Shown: in pieces, positions 37,459 to 53,658 of the stretch
Layout: every line of letters begins with the position of its first letter
How positions within the stretch are numbered: position 1 is the first letter of the stretch
Assembly: GCA_945643635.1 (NCBI GenBank)
Contig: CALZFC010000043.1
Location: 1,432,501-1,496,500 of the forward strand
Source of the DNA: Allodiplogaster sudhausi
Taxonomy: Eukaryota > Nematoda > Chromadorea > Rhabditida > Diplogasteridae
Length of the DNA stretch: 64,000 nt
Direction: 5' to 3'
Position numbers and translations under genes: made by a program
Notes under the pieces: generated by a model
The model's database searches: none
What the model saw: only the letters and a program-made list of their open reading frames with translations
Told to the model about the DNA's origin: nothing

Positions 37459-40400
37459 AGAGAGCGCATGACAGAGATAGAGAGAGAGTGAGTGAGTGAG
37501 TGAGCGAGTGAGTGAGAGAGAGAGAGAGAGAGGCAGGAGAGATGCTGACCAACTCAACGACTGCGCTTCGCTCGAGTCTGTCTCCACTGTGGTTGAGTGC
37601 GTCTCCAACCCACTTGACTACTCCGCATCGGCTGGCCCCCAAGTGGACGACATCCACGCAGCTTCCTCGAAATAACAACATTTCTCAATTAAATACACAA
37701 CATTTTTAAATACGAGATAAAAAGAAGAAAAGAAGCAAAGAATACACAACGAACCGACGCCGAAAGAGTCAATCATAAAGTCCTCGGGGACCATCTTCGG
37801 CCGTGGAGGAACCGGTGGAGGAGTCGATCTCAAGGGTGGAGGCGTTTAAAACAATTTAAACACACTAATAGGGTATTTTAATTTAGCAATCAGCTTTCAA
37901 AGCTTTGAAAAAGAGATGTGAAACCTTTCTTTAGAGGAAAGTGAAATGGATCCGACGGGATGGGCACTGGTTGCAGAGAGAGGGCGAGGAGGAGGGCCGA
38001 GGCCATCCGAGGAACCGACTGAGGTGACCGGGGGAGACTGCGCCATCCCACTCAACGGTCGTCTGCTGGGGTCGACTCGGTGGTAGGCAGGGGGAGGCCG
38101 TCTACAACATCCTTCTTTCTACGTACATTCCAGCAACAACCACACTGCGCACAGGCTATTAATATCCAAATCAAGAGAAAACCTCAAAGTGGAGAGCATG
38201 ACGAAGCCCGCGTGGTTGATGTTCGTGGTGAACAACTCCTGTCCATGGAAAGTCCCCGTGCCCTGTCCGACAGGTTCATCCTGCAAAATACAAGTAAGCA
38301 AGATTATCGTAATCCTCAAAGAAAGCCAAGAGCTCGAGAGTAATTCAGAAAAAAAAAACTGACGAATTCTACCCCTCCGTAAAGAGAAGCGTGGCCGGCG
38401 AGATAGCCAATGAAGCGGAGAGTTCCGGTGTGATCCCTGGTGTTGTTCTGCCACACACAACGGTCGCCTTCTCTCCATCCTTCACATTCACTCGCCGTCT
38501 CCACACTTCAATCAATACTTTCATTCAACCAAACTGGAATTGCAAAGAAGCAATTATAATGATGATCGCACCGCTTCGTCTCCCGGCAGACTTCTCTTTC
38601 TCTTCGTGTTGCAGTCGAGTTGAGAGGCGGCAAATCACGAGTGTACGAAGACTTCTGAGTGAGCAAGATAACGAAAGGAAATGAACAAGTCGATAGTATC
38701 TAACAGCGGCATGGTTCATCCTGGGAGGGTCGACTGAAATGAGAAGATGGTCCTGGTTGGAAGGGCTTGGCCGACTAGGGACACTTGGAGAAGGACTCGC
38801 CTTCCACTCCTCCAATAAGTCGTCTAAACATTTGACTCTTACCTCATTTTCATCTATAAAATAAGGAATAAAAGAACGAGCCTTGATTGGAAGAAGAAGC
38901 GCGTTCTCTTCTCTGAATTGGAATGACACGAGTTTGCTGTGAGACAGACGAAGTCTCATCCACGAAGTCAAAGTCAGAGATTGGATGGCGGGGGTAATCC
39001 AGAGAGATGCCCACTCTGAAAAGCCATTTCATAAATGTCACCATTGCTCTCTTCCTTGCCTACTTGGTTCGTGGAAGAGGGAGAGGCGGCTGAGGAAGTC
39101 GCGTGATTGGAATGATCACTTCGCCGTTTCTGCAACTTCTCCTGCTTAGTTCTCTTGAAAACAAAAACACTTCGTCTAATCTCATTTCCACATTTTATAG
39201 CATAGAAAGCTAATTCGTTGGCAGGGCTGATACTGAGAATGGACAGAACCAGTACAGTAGTAAATACCAGAACCAGGTCTTTGCAGGAAGCAAAGAAGGT
39301 ACAGGAAGAATCAATAAACGAAGGACTCTAAGAAATGGACAGAGAGCGGCGGTGAGAGAAAGAAAAGAGAAGAAAAGGCATGGACGATTACAGCAGAAAT
39401 ATGCATGACCCTTCTCTTTCATTCTCTTTTACCACCTTCTCAATTAAAACCGCCAAGAGTGATTTCGCATTCTCAATACAACGTGAACTAAATGCACCAC
39501 CCAGTAATTAAGATGGTATATGAAACAATTTGAAGGGGATATGGATATGAGCATTGAAGGAGCACGGCCATGGTGAGATGAGACCGGCAAGGACAAACTG
39601 GTTGCAGCCAAGCTGCCAGTTCATCCCAAGCTGTTCTCTCCCTCTCTCTGGAGTTTTCTCCACTCACTCAACTTCATAAAATCCATCTCCACGAAACACT
39701 AAGAGGAAAAATACACAAAGGTATATGGGTATTCCCCAGCAACGAACGAAAATAACGACATCATAATCGATACTTCTACAGAATATGTAGAATCCCTTCA
39801 ATTTCACTTTCAATCCTAAAAGCGAGAGAAGAAGATAAAACTCTGACCTCTGGTGAAGGGCGGCGGAAGAAGAGGACAAAGAGGAGCTGGCAGCCACGGG
39901 CATCTCGCGGAATGAGGGCAGCTAAAAGAGTTGGAAGAGAGGGATTGAAAGAGCGATTGGAAGAGTACCGGAGTGTGGGGAGGAAAGATGTCGTCTGCCG
40001 TGGCGAAAGAGAAAGAAGAGACGGGATGGGGAGACGGCCACGAGGAGTCCGTTCTCGCATCCACGGCGCGGCGGGCCAAGGGGGGCGACGCCTGCAATTC
40101 CACATTTATTAATATCGTTACGGAGGATAAACACTTTGAGGAGGAAATACTACCGCTTAAAAGGAAAAAAAAAGAATTCAACGGTTTATATTTAGCTAGC
40201 AAAATCGAAAGTTTATAGAAATTTTTAAATGCTTCCAATTACAATAATCCAACAGTTCCCGCAATTCAGAGAAGAAAGAGTAAACGAACATGTGAACAAA
40301 GTGAACGAGAAACAATAAAGCTTTGATTTTTAACACAAAATGATATAATTCACCAGTGAAGTCAGAGCAGTGAGAGAACGCAGGGAAAATCGTTCAATAC

Positions 40401-41743
40401 GAAGAATACGAAGTCAACGCCAGGATGTGTAAATACTAATCAAACTACTCGGTGAATCGCAGTTGTGTACTGGTTTTAGTGTTGAGTGGACACGCCCTCC
40501 CTTCTTGCCCCTGGCGGCTTCCCCAATGCATACCTCTTTCCGCCCTCACCCTCCATCCATTCCACAGCAATATGCCGGCCAATCAATAAGTTGTCTGCCT
40601 CTAGCTGCCTTCTGGGCAGTCCTCCCTTCTCTCTCTCTCTCCACAACTTCCATTCAATAGGCACCACAAATGGAGTCCTACATTATTTAGACAGTATGGG
40701 AACTTGTTCAAACATTCCAGAGCTTTCACATGGCAATTCAGAACTACCAAAAAGTTCGGTGAAAGCAAACACTGGATTGAAGGGAAGTCAAGAGACAAGG
40801 ATCCACACAGAGTTCAGGAAATTATTGAAGAGGCAATTAAGAGAAGGTAGCGAAGAGCATTCGTAAGTGAAAGTAAGCGTAAAGGAAGAGAATGAAAAGA
40901 GTGGGAATGGGCAGACGGAGGATTATAGGAAGAGAGCAAAGAAAAAGAGAGCGAGAAAGAGAGCAGGCGAGGAAATGAAAAAGAGAGAATGTTTGCATAA
41001 TAATGAACAGAAGAAGAGTAAGCAGCAGGTGCAAGCAGTTTCTTCTCTCATTTCACTACCAATTGAATGAACTCTTCTAGAAAACAGTCGTTGCTTCGGT
41101 GGCAACAAGGAATGGAAACGAGAATGAGAAGAACCAACATGCACGTTGAGGGTGAAGAAGTGTCCATTCTGCGGGGGTCGCTGGCCCTTCCCGACTATCG
41201 TCGCTCGCTCCATTTCCTGCAAATTACATAATATCATAATATCTAAATTATAAATCAAACTTTTGCAGCATTGCGTGTTTGCAAGTTAAAATACATCCGA
41301 AATGCTCATGATTAATAAACAGCAATAAGAAACTTGCAAAACACATAGCTTCTATCATTTTATTTTATTCGCTCACTCGCAACGAAGGAACAAAACTTTC
41401 TAACAAAATCGAAAATCACAGCGGTACATAAATCGATGGAAGGAAGAGAACGGCAAATACAAATTGAAGAATGAGAGAAATGAGTTGAGCGGTGCCATGA
41501 AAAGGGAACGGCGGACAGAAACCAATAGAGACCTTCCCATCAAAGGCAATCAATCCACATTCCAATTCATCAGAATGGAAATCGAGACTACCGAACTCGA
41601 TAATTACAAAAAGATCGGATTAAAACAGTCGACTGTTCAATGCCTGTGAAGAGAAGATCTCGTCGTACCGTCTATCCGCTGCCACATTTGTTTTGACACT
41701 TACAGAATAGAGAATGTTAGGAGGAGAGAGAAAGCGAAAGCGG

Positions 41744-41787
<44 letters not shown>

Positions 41788-41793
41788 AAACGG

Positions 41794-41835
<42 letters not shown>

Positions 41836-42126
41836 GAGACAGAGAGAGAGAGAGACAGCAACACTAAGCAGTAGACAGAAACAGGTAGCAAGAGAAGGAA
41901 ACAGAGATAGGCAGACAATGTAATGGAAATGAGTGGACAGGAGAGCGAACCTACGACCGGAAATACAATAACGAATACACTTAACAAGTTTGAGTGAAAA
42001 CAGAAAGTGAGATAGGGAGAGAGAGAAAGAGGAAAAAAGAAAGAATGAAAGAAAGAAGAAAGAAAGAAAAGAAAGAATGAAAGAAAGAAGAAAGAAAGAA
42101 GAAAGAAAGAAGAAAGAAAGAAAAAA

Positions 42127-42167
<41 letters not shown>

Positions 42168-43452
42168 AACATCGTGTCACAAGAGCAGAAAAACATTCGA
42201 AAACCATCACGCAGCAGTATATTCAACATCTTACGGCGTTAATAATAAAACTTATACGCACATGTAAACATAAGAATTGTCAAGATCACTGAACAGGAGA
42301 GGAATGAGTTTCAACTGACTCTGACCTCGGACTCGCCAGACGAAGAAATGCGACGAATTCGAGCAACCACCTCGTCGCCCTTCTTCAGACCCGTAATGAA
42401 GCAGAAGCGTTCTGGAAAGAAAGAGTTGCTGAGATGGCTGTTTCAGCTGTGAAGAACACCAACGGAAGTCATGGTAGAGTTCGATTCGGCGTTCCTTCGA
42501 CAGAGGGAGAAGCAGCTGAGCTTCATCTCTTCGAATCTGCATGATCTGGTTGGCAGGGACATTTCCATAGCGATCCGGAACATCGCAATCCTAAAGACAG
42601 ACCAATCGGACTTCGTACGCTGAATGATCTGCCAATCTTCATTGTTCTCAATTTCTCTTCCTAACTTACCAACCTGCATCGACTTGTGCCCGTCTTTCAA
42701 GCATCCTTGCAAGTAATTCAATGCACTTGTAGTAGCCGTCGTCGTTGTAGCGATCCGAAGAATGCTGCCTTGCTCTAACTAAAAATTACCCAGGACAGTT
42801 TAAACATGCAGTTAATGCTGCGATAAATATTCACCAATCCCTTCATTATTTACCCCTCGATGGGAACCGTTGCAACAAAGAGTTTCCAAGTGGGGAAATC
42901 ATGTACATCTCTACCATGCTCGAACAAGGAATTCCGAAAAGAAACGAGGAATGGAAGCAGACAACCTTGATGCGAGCAGGGTTTCGTGCAGGAAGTAGAT
43001 CGAATCCGTCACAAGGTTTCTGCAGCAGTGAAAAGCCGGTCTCTTCCTCCGAAGGAAATGACAATGTAGAAGGGAATGCACTGAAAATCAAGTGAAAAAC
43101 CACTTTACCACTGATCTGAAGTTGAATATTTTGAGGAGAAGAAAAAAAGGACTCGTGTAGCTCCACCATTTGACCTGACAGAACTAACTTGTAAACTTTG
43201 TTGGGGTCCAAAACACCTGGCCGCTTCCCATTCCTCCTTCTCTCCTTATCCCTTTCATCCTGCTCGAGAGTTGTGATTAACACGCGACTCTAAAAGGCAA
43301 TCAATAACGTCAAGGACCATGGAAATAAGACACGAACGAACGTCTGCTGAAGGAGCAGTGGGATTCTGATGATAGTAGCTGACTGTGGACTCGGCTGCCT
43401 TCCACACGGAGTCAGAATCTGTGGAAGGGAGGACGGTCCACGCTTCATTCAT
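34334..43452 (-). CDS. CYLD: CYLD-type deubiquitinase
   Basis: Removes K63- and M1-linked ubiquitin chains in NF-kB and related signalling (family knowledge). Visible in order: an N-terminal exon MNEAWTVLPSTDSDSVW (start 43450-43452); Pro-rich exons with STPPPVPPRPK near 37.8 kb; a CAP-Gly-like domain (GTLRFIGYLAGHASLYGGVE, GTGTFHGQELF) at 38.2-38.5 kb; and the USP core. The core has the Cys box GHRNSCYLDATLYALF (catalytic Cys codon 36679-36681), LTSEEKDPEEVLSVLFRDL, a B-box-type zinc insert (CCACNKVAELQCDEC and CFCANCFRTVH), the His box LCIETSHYVSF (His codon 35045-35047), FFDSMADRQGLSDGFNIPQV and the tail RLLNDAYMCVY. Active-site Cys and His are intact. Many introns hold GA tracts. Exon edges in the N-terminal third (39-43 kb) are not fully resolved, and I could not place all three CAP-Gly domains known in vertebrates. 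Confidence 0.9.
35352..35465 (-). repeat. GA (sense CT) microsatellite in a CYLD intron
   Basis: GAGAGAGAATGAGAGT repeats between the two exons of the zinc insert; pyrimidine-rich in the transcript. A similar block lies at 35790-35960 in the next upstream intron. Confidence 0.85.
37425..37530 (-). repeat. GA/GAGT (sense CT) microsatellite in a CYLD intron
   Basis: GA repeats with an internal GAGTGAGT run; pyrimidine-rich on the sense strand of CYLD. Confidence 0.85.
41743..42165 (-). repeat. GA and GAAA microsatellite cluster in a CYLD intron
   Basis: Two copies of AGCGAAA(A)GCGGGACAGAGAG each followed by pure GA (41730-41860), then GAAAGAAAGAA repeats and pure GA (42010-42165). The segment is pyrimidine-rich in the CYLD transcript and shows local duplication. 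Confidence 0.85.
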
Positions 43453-43842
43453 TAACACTGACGGCAGCTACTCCTTAACAAATAATACATACGCGCCGAA
43501 TGTTAAAATGAGAAAGATTTGACAGCCTGTTGTGGCCTCAATTGCTAACGAACGCAACGACACAGAAATAAGAGGTGAAAGTTTGGAAGGAAAAAGTGGA
43601 AAGAAGACTGGAAATGGACGGCGAATCAACAGCACAATGGATTGCAATTTGAAAGGAAGCAACATTTTGGCGCCCTGCTGATAAGAAATAGTAGAGCTGC
43701 AATGGAGCTCATGATAATTCACCGCGGGCAGTAGTGAGTCAGGTTGTTACAATCTACAAACACCGATCAAGTAGAAGCAATTTCTTTGATCGTGCACACC
43801 ATAACGAACTTGGATACCCCCGTGTAAAAGGAAAAAATACTA

Positions 43843-45655
43843 CTCGGCAAAAAGGACAGCAACTGCTACGCAGCGAAAAAGCAGCGAAGTTCCCATTTAG
43901 CAGCAAATATTTGAAATAGCAGTGCTAAAGTGCAAGGGTAGTCATTCTAAAACGAACGACTATTTAACTGGTAAGCAGTGGCATAGCGTATTACTATTGC
44001 ACTGCTAAAATTTGAATGTTTATTATTCCCAAAGCGATTAACGTTAGTGATAAATGAAAATAACTGTTAAGAATGAAGTTGGAATTCCTATCAGCTGTTG
44101 CCTTATGTAAACTTCTGATACTTCTTTTCCGTGTAACTTTTGCGTGTTAAATGTTTCCACTATAAACTCAATCTAAATCTGCCTAATTTCAGTGGAAAGC
44201 TGCAGGATAACTGTTAGAAGTGAAGATGGTTTTCGCCGCCCTGATTTGATTGCTTCTCTCGTCTGCTTTACTCAACATTGTCAAGGTTTTTTTTTAAATT
44301 GTATTCCTGTGTGCAGTATTCTAACGTGGCGGTGATCTTCATTACAGGGTGTAGCTTTAATGTTTCAACGTCAGTTGCAGTAGAATTGTCGACGCATTTT
44401 TGCAAAAAATGTTAGTTGTATTCGGTCATTTTCTAATGTCGATGGGGGATATGACTCATTTGTTACAGGTTCTCCCCGTATATATCTCGGCGGTTTGTTC
44501 ATCCATTATTACGAACAACTTCCACGCCTGGCACACAGCAAACAACTTCCACGAGAGCAACTCAGCAGTCAACGGTCGATTCTGCTATGGGCTACGATGA
44601 ATCAGGTCCGGTGTTGGATTGCTTGCTTCTTGAGGTTTCAAGGTGAAAGAAAACTTTTGCTTTTGTCGTTCTCCAGATGAGCGGCTACTTGGTGATCCTG
44701 GAGAGTTGACGCCCCATGACTCCGAAGACGCGAGTTCATCAGGAGGTGACGAGTCGTCTCCCTCAGCTGACAACGGTTTGTTTTTATGCTGATGTCAGCC
44801 TTAGACCTGGTTTTTTTAAAGATAACATCGACTTGCATGTGCATCATCTAGTGGCGCCTTCTTTATCCAATTGCTCAGGTTTATTCATTTATGCTGTTCT
44901 AGTCTAAATTTATAATTTATGCAATTTTTCAGATGATCAACACTCAGCCGTCAGCTCGCTGACGAACGATGAGTTGTTAACCATTCCCTTTCTTTCTTCC
45001 CTACGGTGCAATTTGTACGGTCTATTGCGATCCTCATTCGACGAGTGGCATTTATCAGGCTTACGCATATCTTGGTGATCTCGCGCATCCTTTCGCATCA
45101 TCTGTACTTGTTATTTTGTTATTTTCCTTTGCGAACGAGGTCAGCTTCTTCCTTAATGTTTGTTTATTCTTCCTGTATGTTTTAACTCCCCCATCCACTC
45201 CCTTTTTGCATTGTATGCCCGTGATTTTTTCTTCTCCAGGTTCAGTGTATGACTGTGAACTGTGTTGCTGTTGTTTAGGCTCCGTGTTGCGTTGTTAAAC
45301 TGTTATAGTAAAAGAATAAAAGTAGTTCCGGGCGAGATTTGGTAAGAACAACGATAAAGAAAAAAATTCGGTGGGAGCGTTACAGTAATCGTTTAGCAGT
45401 TAAAAGGGAAGAAAATATTTTTAGTGTCATCACTCGACGCAATACAGTATGCCTCTTAGCAGGCGGAGAGCTGCTGCTTAGCAATCTCCTAGACCGTGCT
45501 TCGCTCTCATTTAGCAGCTGCTACGCACTTGAAAAGTTCCGTAGCAGTGAAAAATGCGCGTAATAGTAGTGCTAAAGTGCAAGGGTAGCTGTTCTATTTG
45601 AACTGCTAAGCAGTTGCTCTTGAAGTGCGTAGCAGTTGCTGTCCTTTTTCCCGAG
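43843..45655. mobile_element. Putative 1.8-kb terminal-inverted-repeat element with TA flanks
   Basis: CTCGGCAAAAAGGACAGCAA continuing to CTGCTACGCA (43843-43872) is repeated in inverse orientation at 45626-45655 with one mismatch in 30. Each end is bordered by TA (43841-43842, 45656-45657), as for a TA-target element (Tc1/mariner type). Just inside the ends are related direct copies of GTGCTAAAGTGCAAGGGTAG (about 43925 and 45572). The interior holds a spliced gene of unknown type rather than a recognisable transposase. A non-autonomous or captured-gene element is the best reading, but it rests on one copy. Confidence 0.55.
44193..45078 (+). CDS. Unrecognised spliced gene inside the inverted-repeat element
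   Basis: Five putative exons (44193-44285, 44348-44410, 44469-44642, 44677-44775, 44933-45078) join in one open frame of 190 residues. All four introns are phase 1 with plausible GT donors and pyrimidine-AG acceptors, and the frame ends at TGA 45076-45078. A further 5' exon in phase 1 is needed, so the start is missing. Visible features: a Cys-rich first part (ESCRITVRSEDGF, CFTQHCQGC, HFCKKC), a basic/aromatic middle (YLGGLFIHYYEQLPRL) and a Ser/Asp-rich acidic segment (HDSEDASSSGGDESSPS). I recognise no family. It may be element-encoded or a host gene captured by the element. It is head-to-head with CYLD. Confidence 0.45.
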
Positions 45656-45896
45656 TATCCACGAGCAAATTTTATTTAAAAACGTAGCTTTTGCATGCTC
45701 CACCCTAATTTATGACTACACTCGCACACCATAACGACGACCTTGCATACTACACCGTGTCTCCGATCTCGGTTGATTCTGTAATTTCTCAAATGATTCT
45801 ACCATATGGTTATTGCATCCCAACCACCAATTCTTTATCTATTTATGGCTTTTCAAAGGTTGTTTATATAAACCAGTATATTCTTGGAGCTCTCAG

Positions 45897-47969
45897 ATGG
45901 CATCTTCAGCGAGGTTGCTTTCCGCGCAAATAGAAGAGATTGCTTCTGATGCCCGCCTTCAAAAAGATTTGGAAATTGTAGGTTTCTTCTGTCGTATCTT
46001 AAGAATTTTTGATTGATTGTCTTCTATGGTTCAATGTTTTGAAATATATTTAGATGCCTGCAAACTACAACTTCGAAATTCCAAAAACCATTTGGAAGAT
46101 TCGTAATACCGGCGCTAAATATGGCTAGTTTATTTCCGATTGATGGTCAAAGAAGTTTAGTTTCCCTAATTAAGTATATGACTAGTTCCATTGCAGTGGC
46201 TCTTCAATTCCCAGAGGGTCTTCTCTTATATGCCTGCGTGATCTCTGACCTCCTGGAGAAGCACACTGCTTGCGAGACGGTCATCATGGGGGACGTGACT
46301 TACGGGGCTTGTTGTGTGGACGACTACACTGCTGTCGCCATGGGTATTCCAATCTTTTCCATATTAATTAAAAGGGGAGGAGGAATAATAAAGGGAGAAC
46401 CGTTAGTTCAGCCATTTCTCATTCCTTGATTAATCTGAAAAGTGATATTCTCTTAGGCTGTGATCTGCTCGTGCACTACGGGCACAGTTGTCTGGTACCA
46501 ATCCAGAACACCGATTCAATCAGCATGCTCTATGTATTTGTTAACATTGACATCAATCTCTCTCACTTTATCGACTGCATTCGCGCCAACTTCCCCAAGG
46601 TTTTTGTTTCCAACACTTTGTTTTCAATTTTATTTATGTGCACGGATTCATTTTTTTCTTAATTATGAAGCCGTTCTGCATTTATTTTAGAATGAAAAGA
46701 TTGCGCTCGTCAGCACAATTCAGTTCATCCCGTCTCTGCAGGCAAGGTCTTCTCTTTTCATTTCTATCGATCCTGGCAATCCCCTGGTAATCTAACAGTC
46801 ATTTGTTGAGAAGGCACAGAGGCAGCTGAAAGAGGAGGGCTTCTGTCTCTTTCTGCCCCAAGCGAAGCCACTTTCACCCGGAGAAGTCCTCGGCTGTACC
46901 TCTGCCCGTCTTCCTTCCGATGTTAAAACATCCATGTTAGCCTTCAACAATCATTACGGAAGTAGGCTATGCTCCTTGATTGGTTTCTTTAGATATCTGG
47001 GAGACGGGAGATTCCATCTCGAGTCGTCAATGCTGCACAACCCGGATGTCACTGCTTTCCAGTATGATCCGTACTCGCGGAAGCTGACTCGAGAAGTACT
47101 CGACTTCGATGCAATTAGGAAGGTGGACTACCCTTTTCTATCCTTTTCAATCTCTTTTCGTAAGAGGAGAGTGGACACTTTCAATTTACAGACGAGAATG
47201 GGCGCGATCTCTCGATTGAGGGAGGGAAAGGGAACTCTCGGGCTGATCCAGGGAAGTCTTGGCAGGCAAGGCAACATCAAGATTGTCGAGGTATCCATTC
47301 ACTCTCTTGCCCTTTAACCAATTCATTCTCCTTTGCTTTCCCTAGTCGATGGAATTATTGTATTTTTACTTTATTTAGTTTAACGCGTTAAAATAATGAG
47401 AAATACTTGTTAGGAATTGGAGCGTCTTCTGAAGGCAGCGGGCCGTCCGCTCATCCGAATTACTCTCTCTGAAATATTCCCAGACAAGCTCAGGCTTATG
47501 CATCACATCGACGGGTTCTGCATTCTTTGCTATTTATTCAATCAATACGGTAGCTTTCTAGATACATCCAAGTGGCGTGCCCTCGGCTCTCCATCGACTG
47601 GGGAGCCTTCTTCCCGAGACCCCTGCTGTCTCCATACGAGTTGGCTGTTGCATTAAAGGTCTATTTACTCTCTCAAGCTTAGTCTCTTTCAATCTCTCTC
47701 GCTCGTAATCTTTCTCAATCTCTCTCGCTCACACTCCCACTCTTGCTTACACTCTCTCCGTCTCTCTCTCGCTCTCTCGCGATCTTTCAATCTCCCTCTC
47801 TCTAAAAAAAAAGCAACTATTTTTTCAGCAAACGAAAGAACCCATCGATTTCTACCCGATGGATTTTTATGCAAATGACACTCTCGGCCCATGGGGAAAC
47901 AACCACGGAGCAAACCGCCCAGTGAGAGAACGGAGAAAGCCACGGGTTGTCATCCAAGCTCAATCTTAA
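45897..47969 (+). CDS. DPH1: Diphthamide synthesis protein 1 (DPH1)
   Basis: With DPH2 it forms the radical-SAM-like [4Fe-4S] enzyme that moves the 3-amino-3-carboxypropyl group of SAM onto the elongation factor 2 histidine. Eleven exons (45897-45977, 46054-46123, 46197-46343, 46457-46599, 46691-46741, 46799-46935, 46993-47122, 47192-47290, 47414-47514, 47562-47658, 47829-47969) give 398 residues, close to the usual length. Conserved blocks in order: [49 protein letters not shown] (cluster Cys), [32 protein letters not shown] (cluster Cys), [31 protein letters not shown] (cluster Cys) and [18 protein letters not shown]. Introns 2 and 5 appear to be GC-AG; intron 9 is 47 nt. A CAG directly precedes the ATG. 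Confidence 0.95.
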
Positions 47970-48317
47970 GAATTTTTTTATGTTATTATAACGTGTTTGG
48001 GGCGCTAAAACGTCGTCCTTGCTGAAGACAAAATGTTGTTGACTTTGTTTGTTATTGTTTTTTACTGTTGAGCAATTGCCATGTTAAATTTTTTCTTTTA
48101 TAAAAATTTTTTATATAAGAATATTTTTAAAATCGAATGAAACAACATGGAACGACTAGAGATATGCATTGTATTAAATGCGAGTTATTAGATACATCTA
48201 CGCAGAACCTCTGGTCGCATGGAGAATGTTCTCCACATTTTTCCTTCATACGTTGTAAAGCATTGAGCGGGTTATTATGGCACATTTGATGAAGAATGGA
48301 AAGAAGGAGAGAAAGGG
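47970..48317. other. Convergent intergenic region DPH1 / smoothelin-like gene
   Basis: 348 bp of AT-rich DNA between two stop codons on opposite strands. I find no gene and no unambiguous polyadenylation signal for DPH1. Confidence 0.6.
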
Positions 48318-52446
<4,129 letters not shown>

Positions 52447-53119
52447 GCTCAGGGGCTTTTGCTTTTCTTACGATTAATCGCCCGATTTCAGACGCGATTT
52501 AAAGAAATGGAAAGGGGAAAGAACAAGGAGAAGTGAGAGCGTGATTACAATTTGAAAATGAAAGGAAATCATTTGAAGAATCTTCAGCTCGTTGAGGAGT
52601 TTCCGGAATCAATTCATGAATCATCACTAAAAACAAGGAGAGAAAGAATAGACTTCCTGCATTTCCTCATTCCGTTAACAGAGAATTGCTCTCCGACTAT
52701 ATTCTGGTTACACAATCCTATCTTGGATGTCCCTCTAACTGGTTTCTTTACTCGAAATCTCAGTAATCTTTATATAGTACAAAAGTATACAAGCGAGAGA
52801 AACAGAATGCGAAAGAGAGACATGACAAATGGAGAGATGGAGAGGACAGAGACAAGAGAGAGAGAGAGAGTGTGTGTGAGGAGGAAAAGGCAAAAGCTTG
52901 GTGTCCGCTTGATCACCTTCAGAGGCGGTGGAACTTGTTCGTGACCTGTTTCCAGCCATTTACGCCCCTGCTAAAAAAGAAACAAAGAGAGGTGAACAAG
53001 AGAGAGTGGAACACGAGACAGATAGAGGGTGATAGAACAGAGTGCGGCAGAGAGAGAGAGAGAGAAAAGAAGAAAGGGAGAAAGATAGACAGAGAGGAAG
53101 AAAGAAAGACAGAGAGAGG

Positions 53120-53166
<47 letters not shown>

Positions 53167-53658
53167 CGAGGGAGCGAGAAGGAGTAGGGTTAACTAATTT
53201 AAATGTTTCCAATGACATTCCCAAGTTAGCAGGAGCCATTATGCAGATAAAAATGAGCCAAACACAAAGAAACCTCAAATGAACAAAAATATGCGTGTAA
53301 GAAAATTATTATTCTTGTTGCAAGAAAGTATATTTTAATGCCAGGGATGTGTATTTCATTTCACAAGTTTCACTCTACTTCCATTCCATTTGCTACTACT
53401 ACTTTCACTCTACTACTCTACTCGTTGGTTTACATACGACGATCTCATGGTGTGACTTAGCGAGCGATCTAAGGTCATCTTTTACGATTGCTTAACAATA
53501 ATTTTCGTGTTACAGTATGAGTCGCAGCTCCTGAGCAGGCTTAAGCGCGCAAAATTGCTTTGTTTGGATGCATCCGCGTGAATCATCGAAGTGGTCCTTG
53601 AATTTGACTGTTGAACATGTGTTTTAAAGGTGTATGAAAGGGTTGTAATGTAGATAGA
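52447..53658. other. Divergent intergenic region smoothelin-like gene / SDHC
   Basis: It contains a GA tract (53055-53165) and AT-rich DNA. The alternative first exon MAGNRSRTSSTASE (minus strand, start 52959) of the smoothelin-like gene may lie here. Promoters of both divergent genes must be in this stretch; no core element can be named. Confidence 0.45.

Noticed and set aside
44228..44290. MVFAALI-stop frame suggesting a UGA-recoded membrane protein
   Set aside because: A different frame of the same exon is open, phase-consistent with four downstream exons and needs no recoding; no SECIS-like structure was seen.
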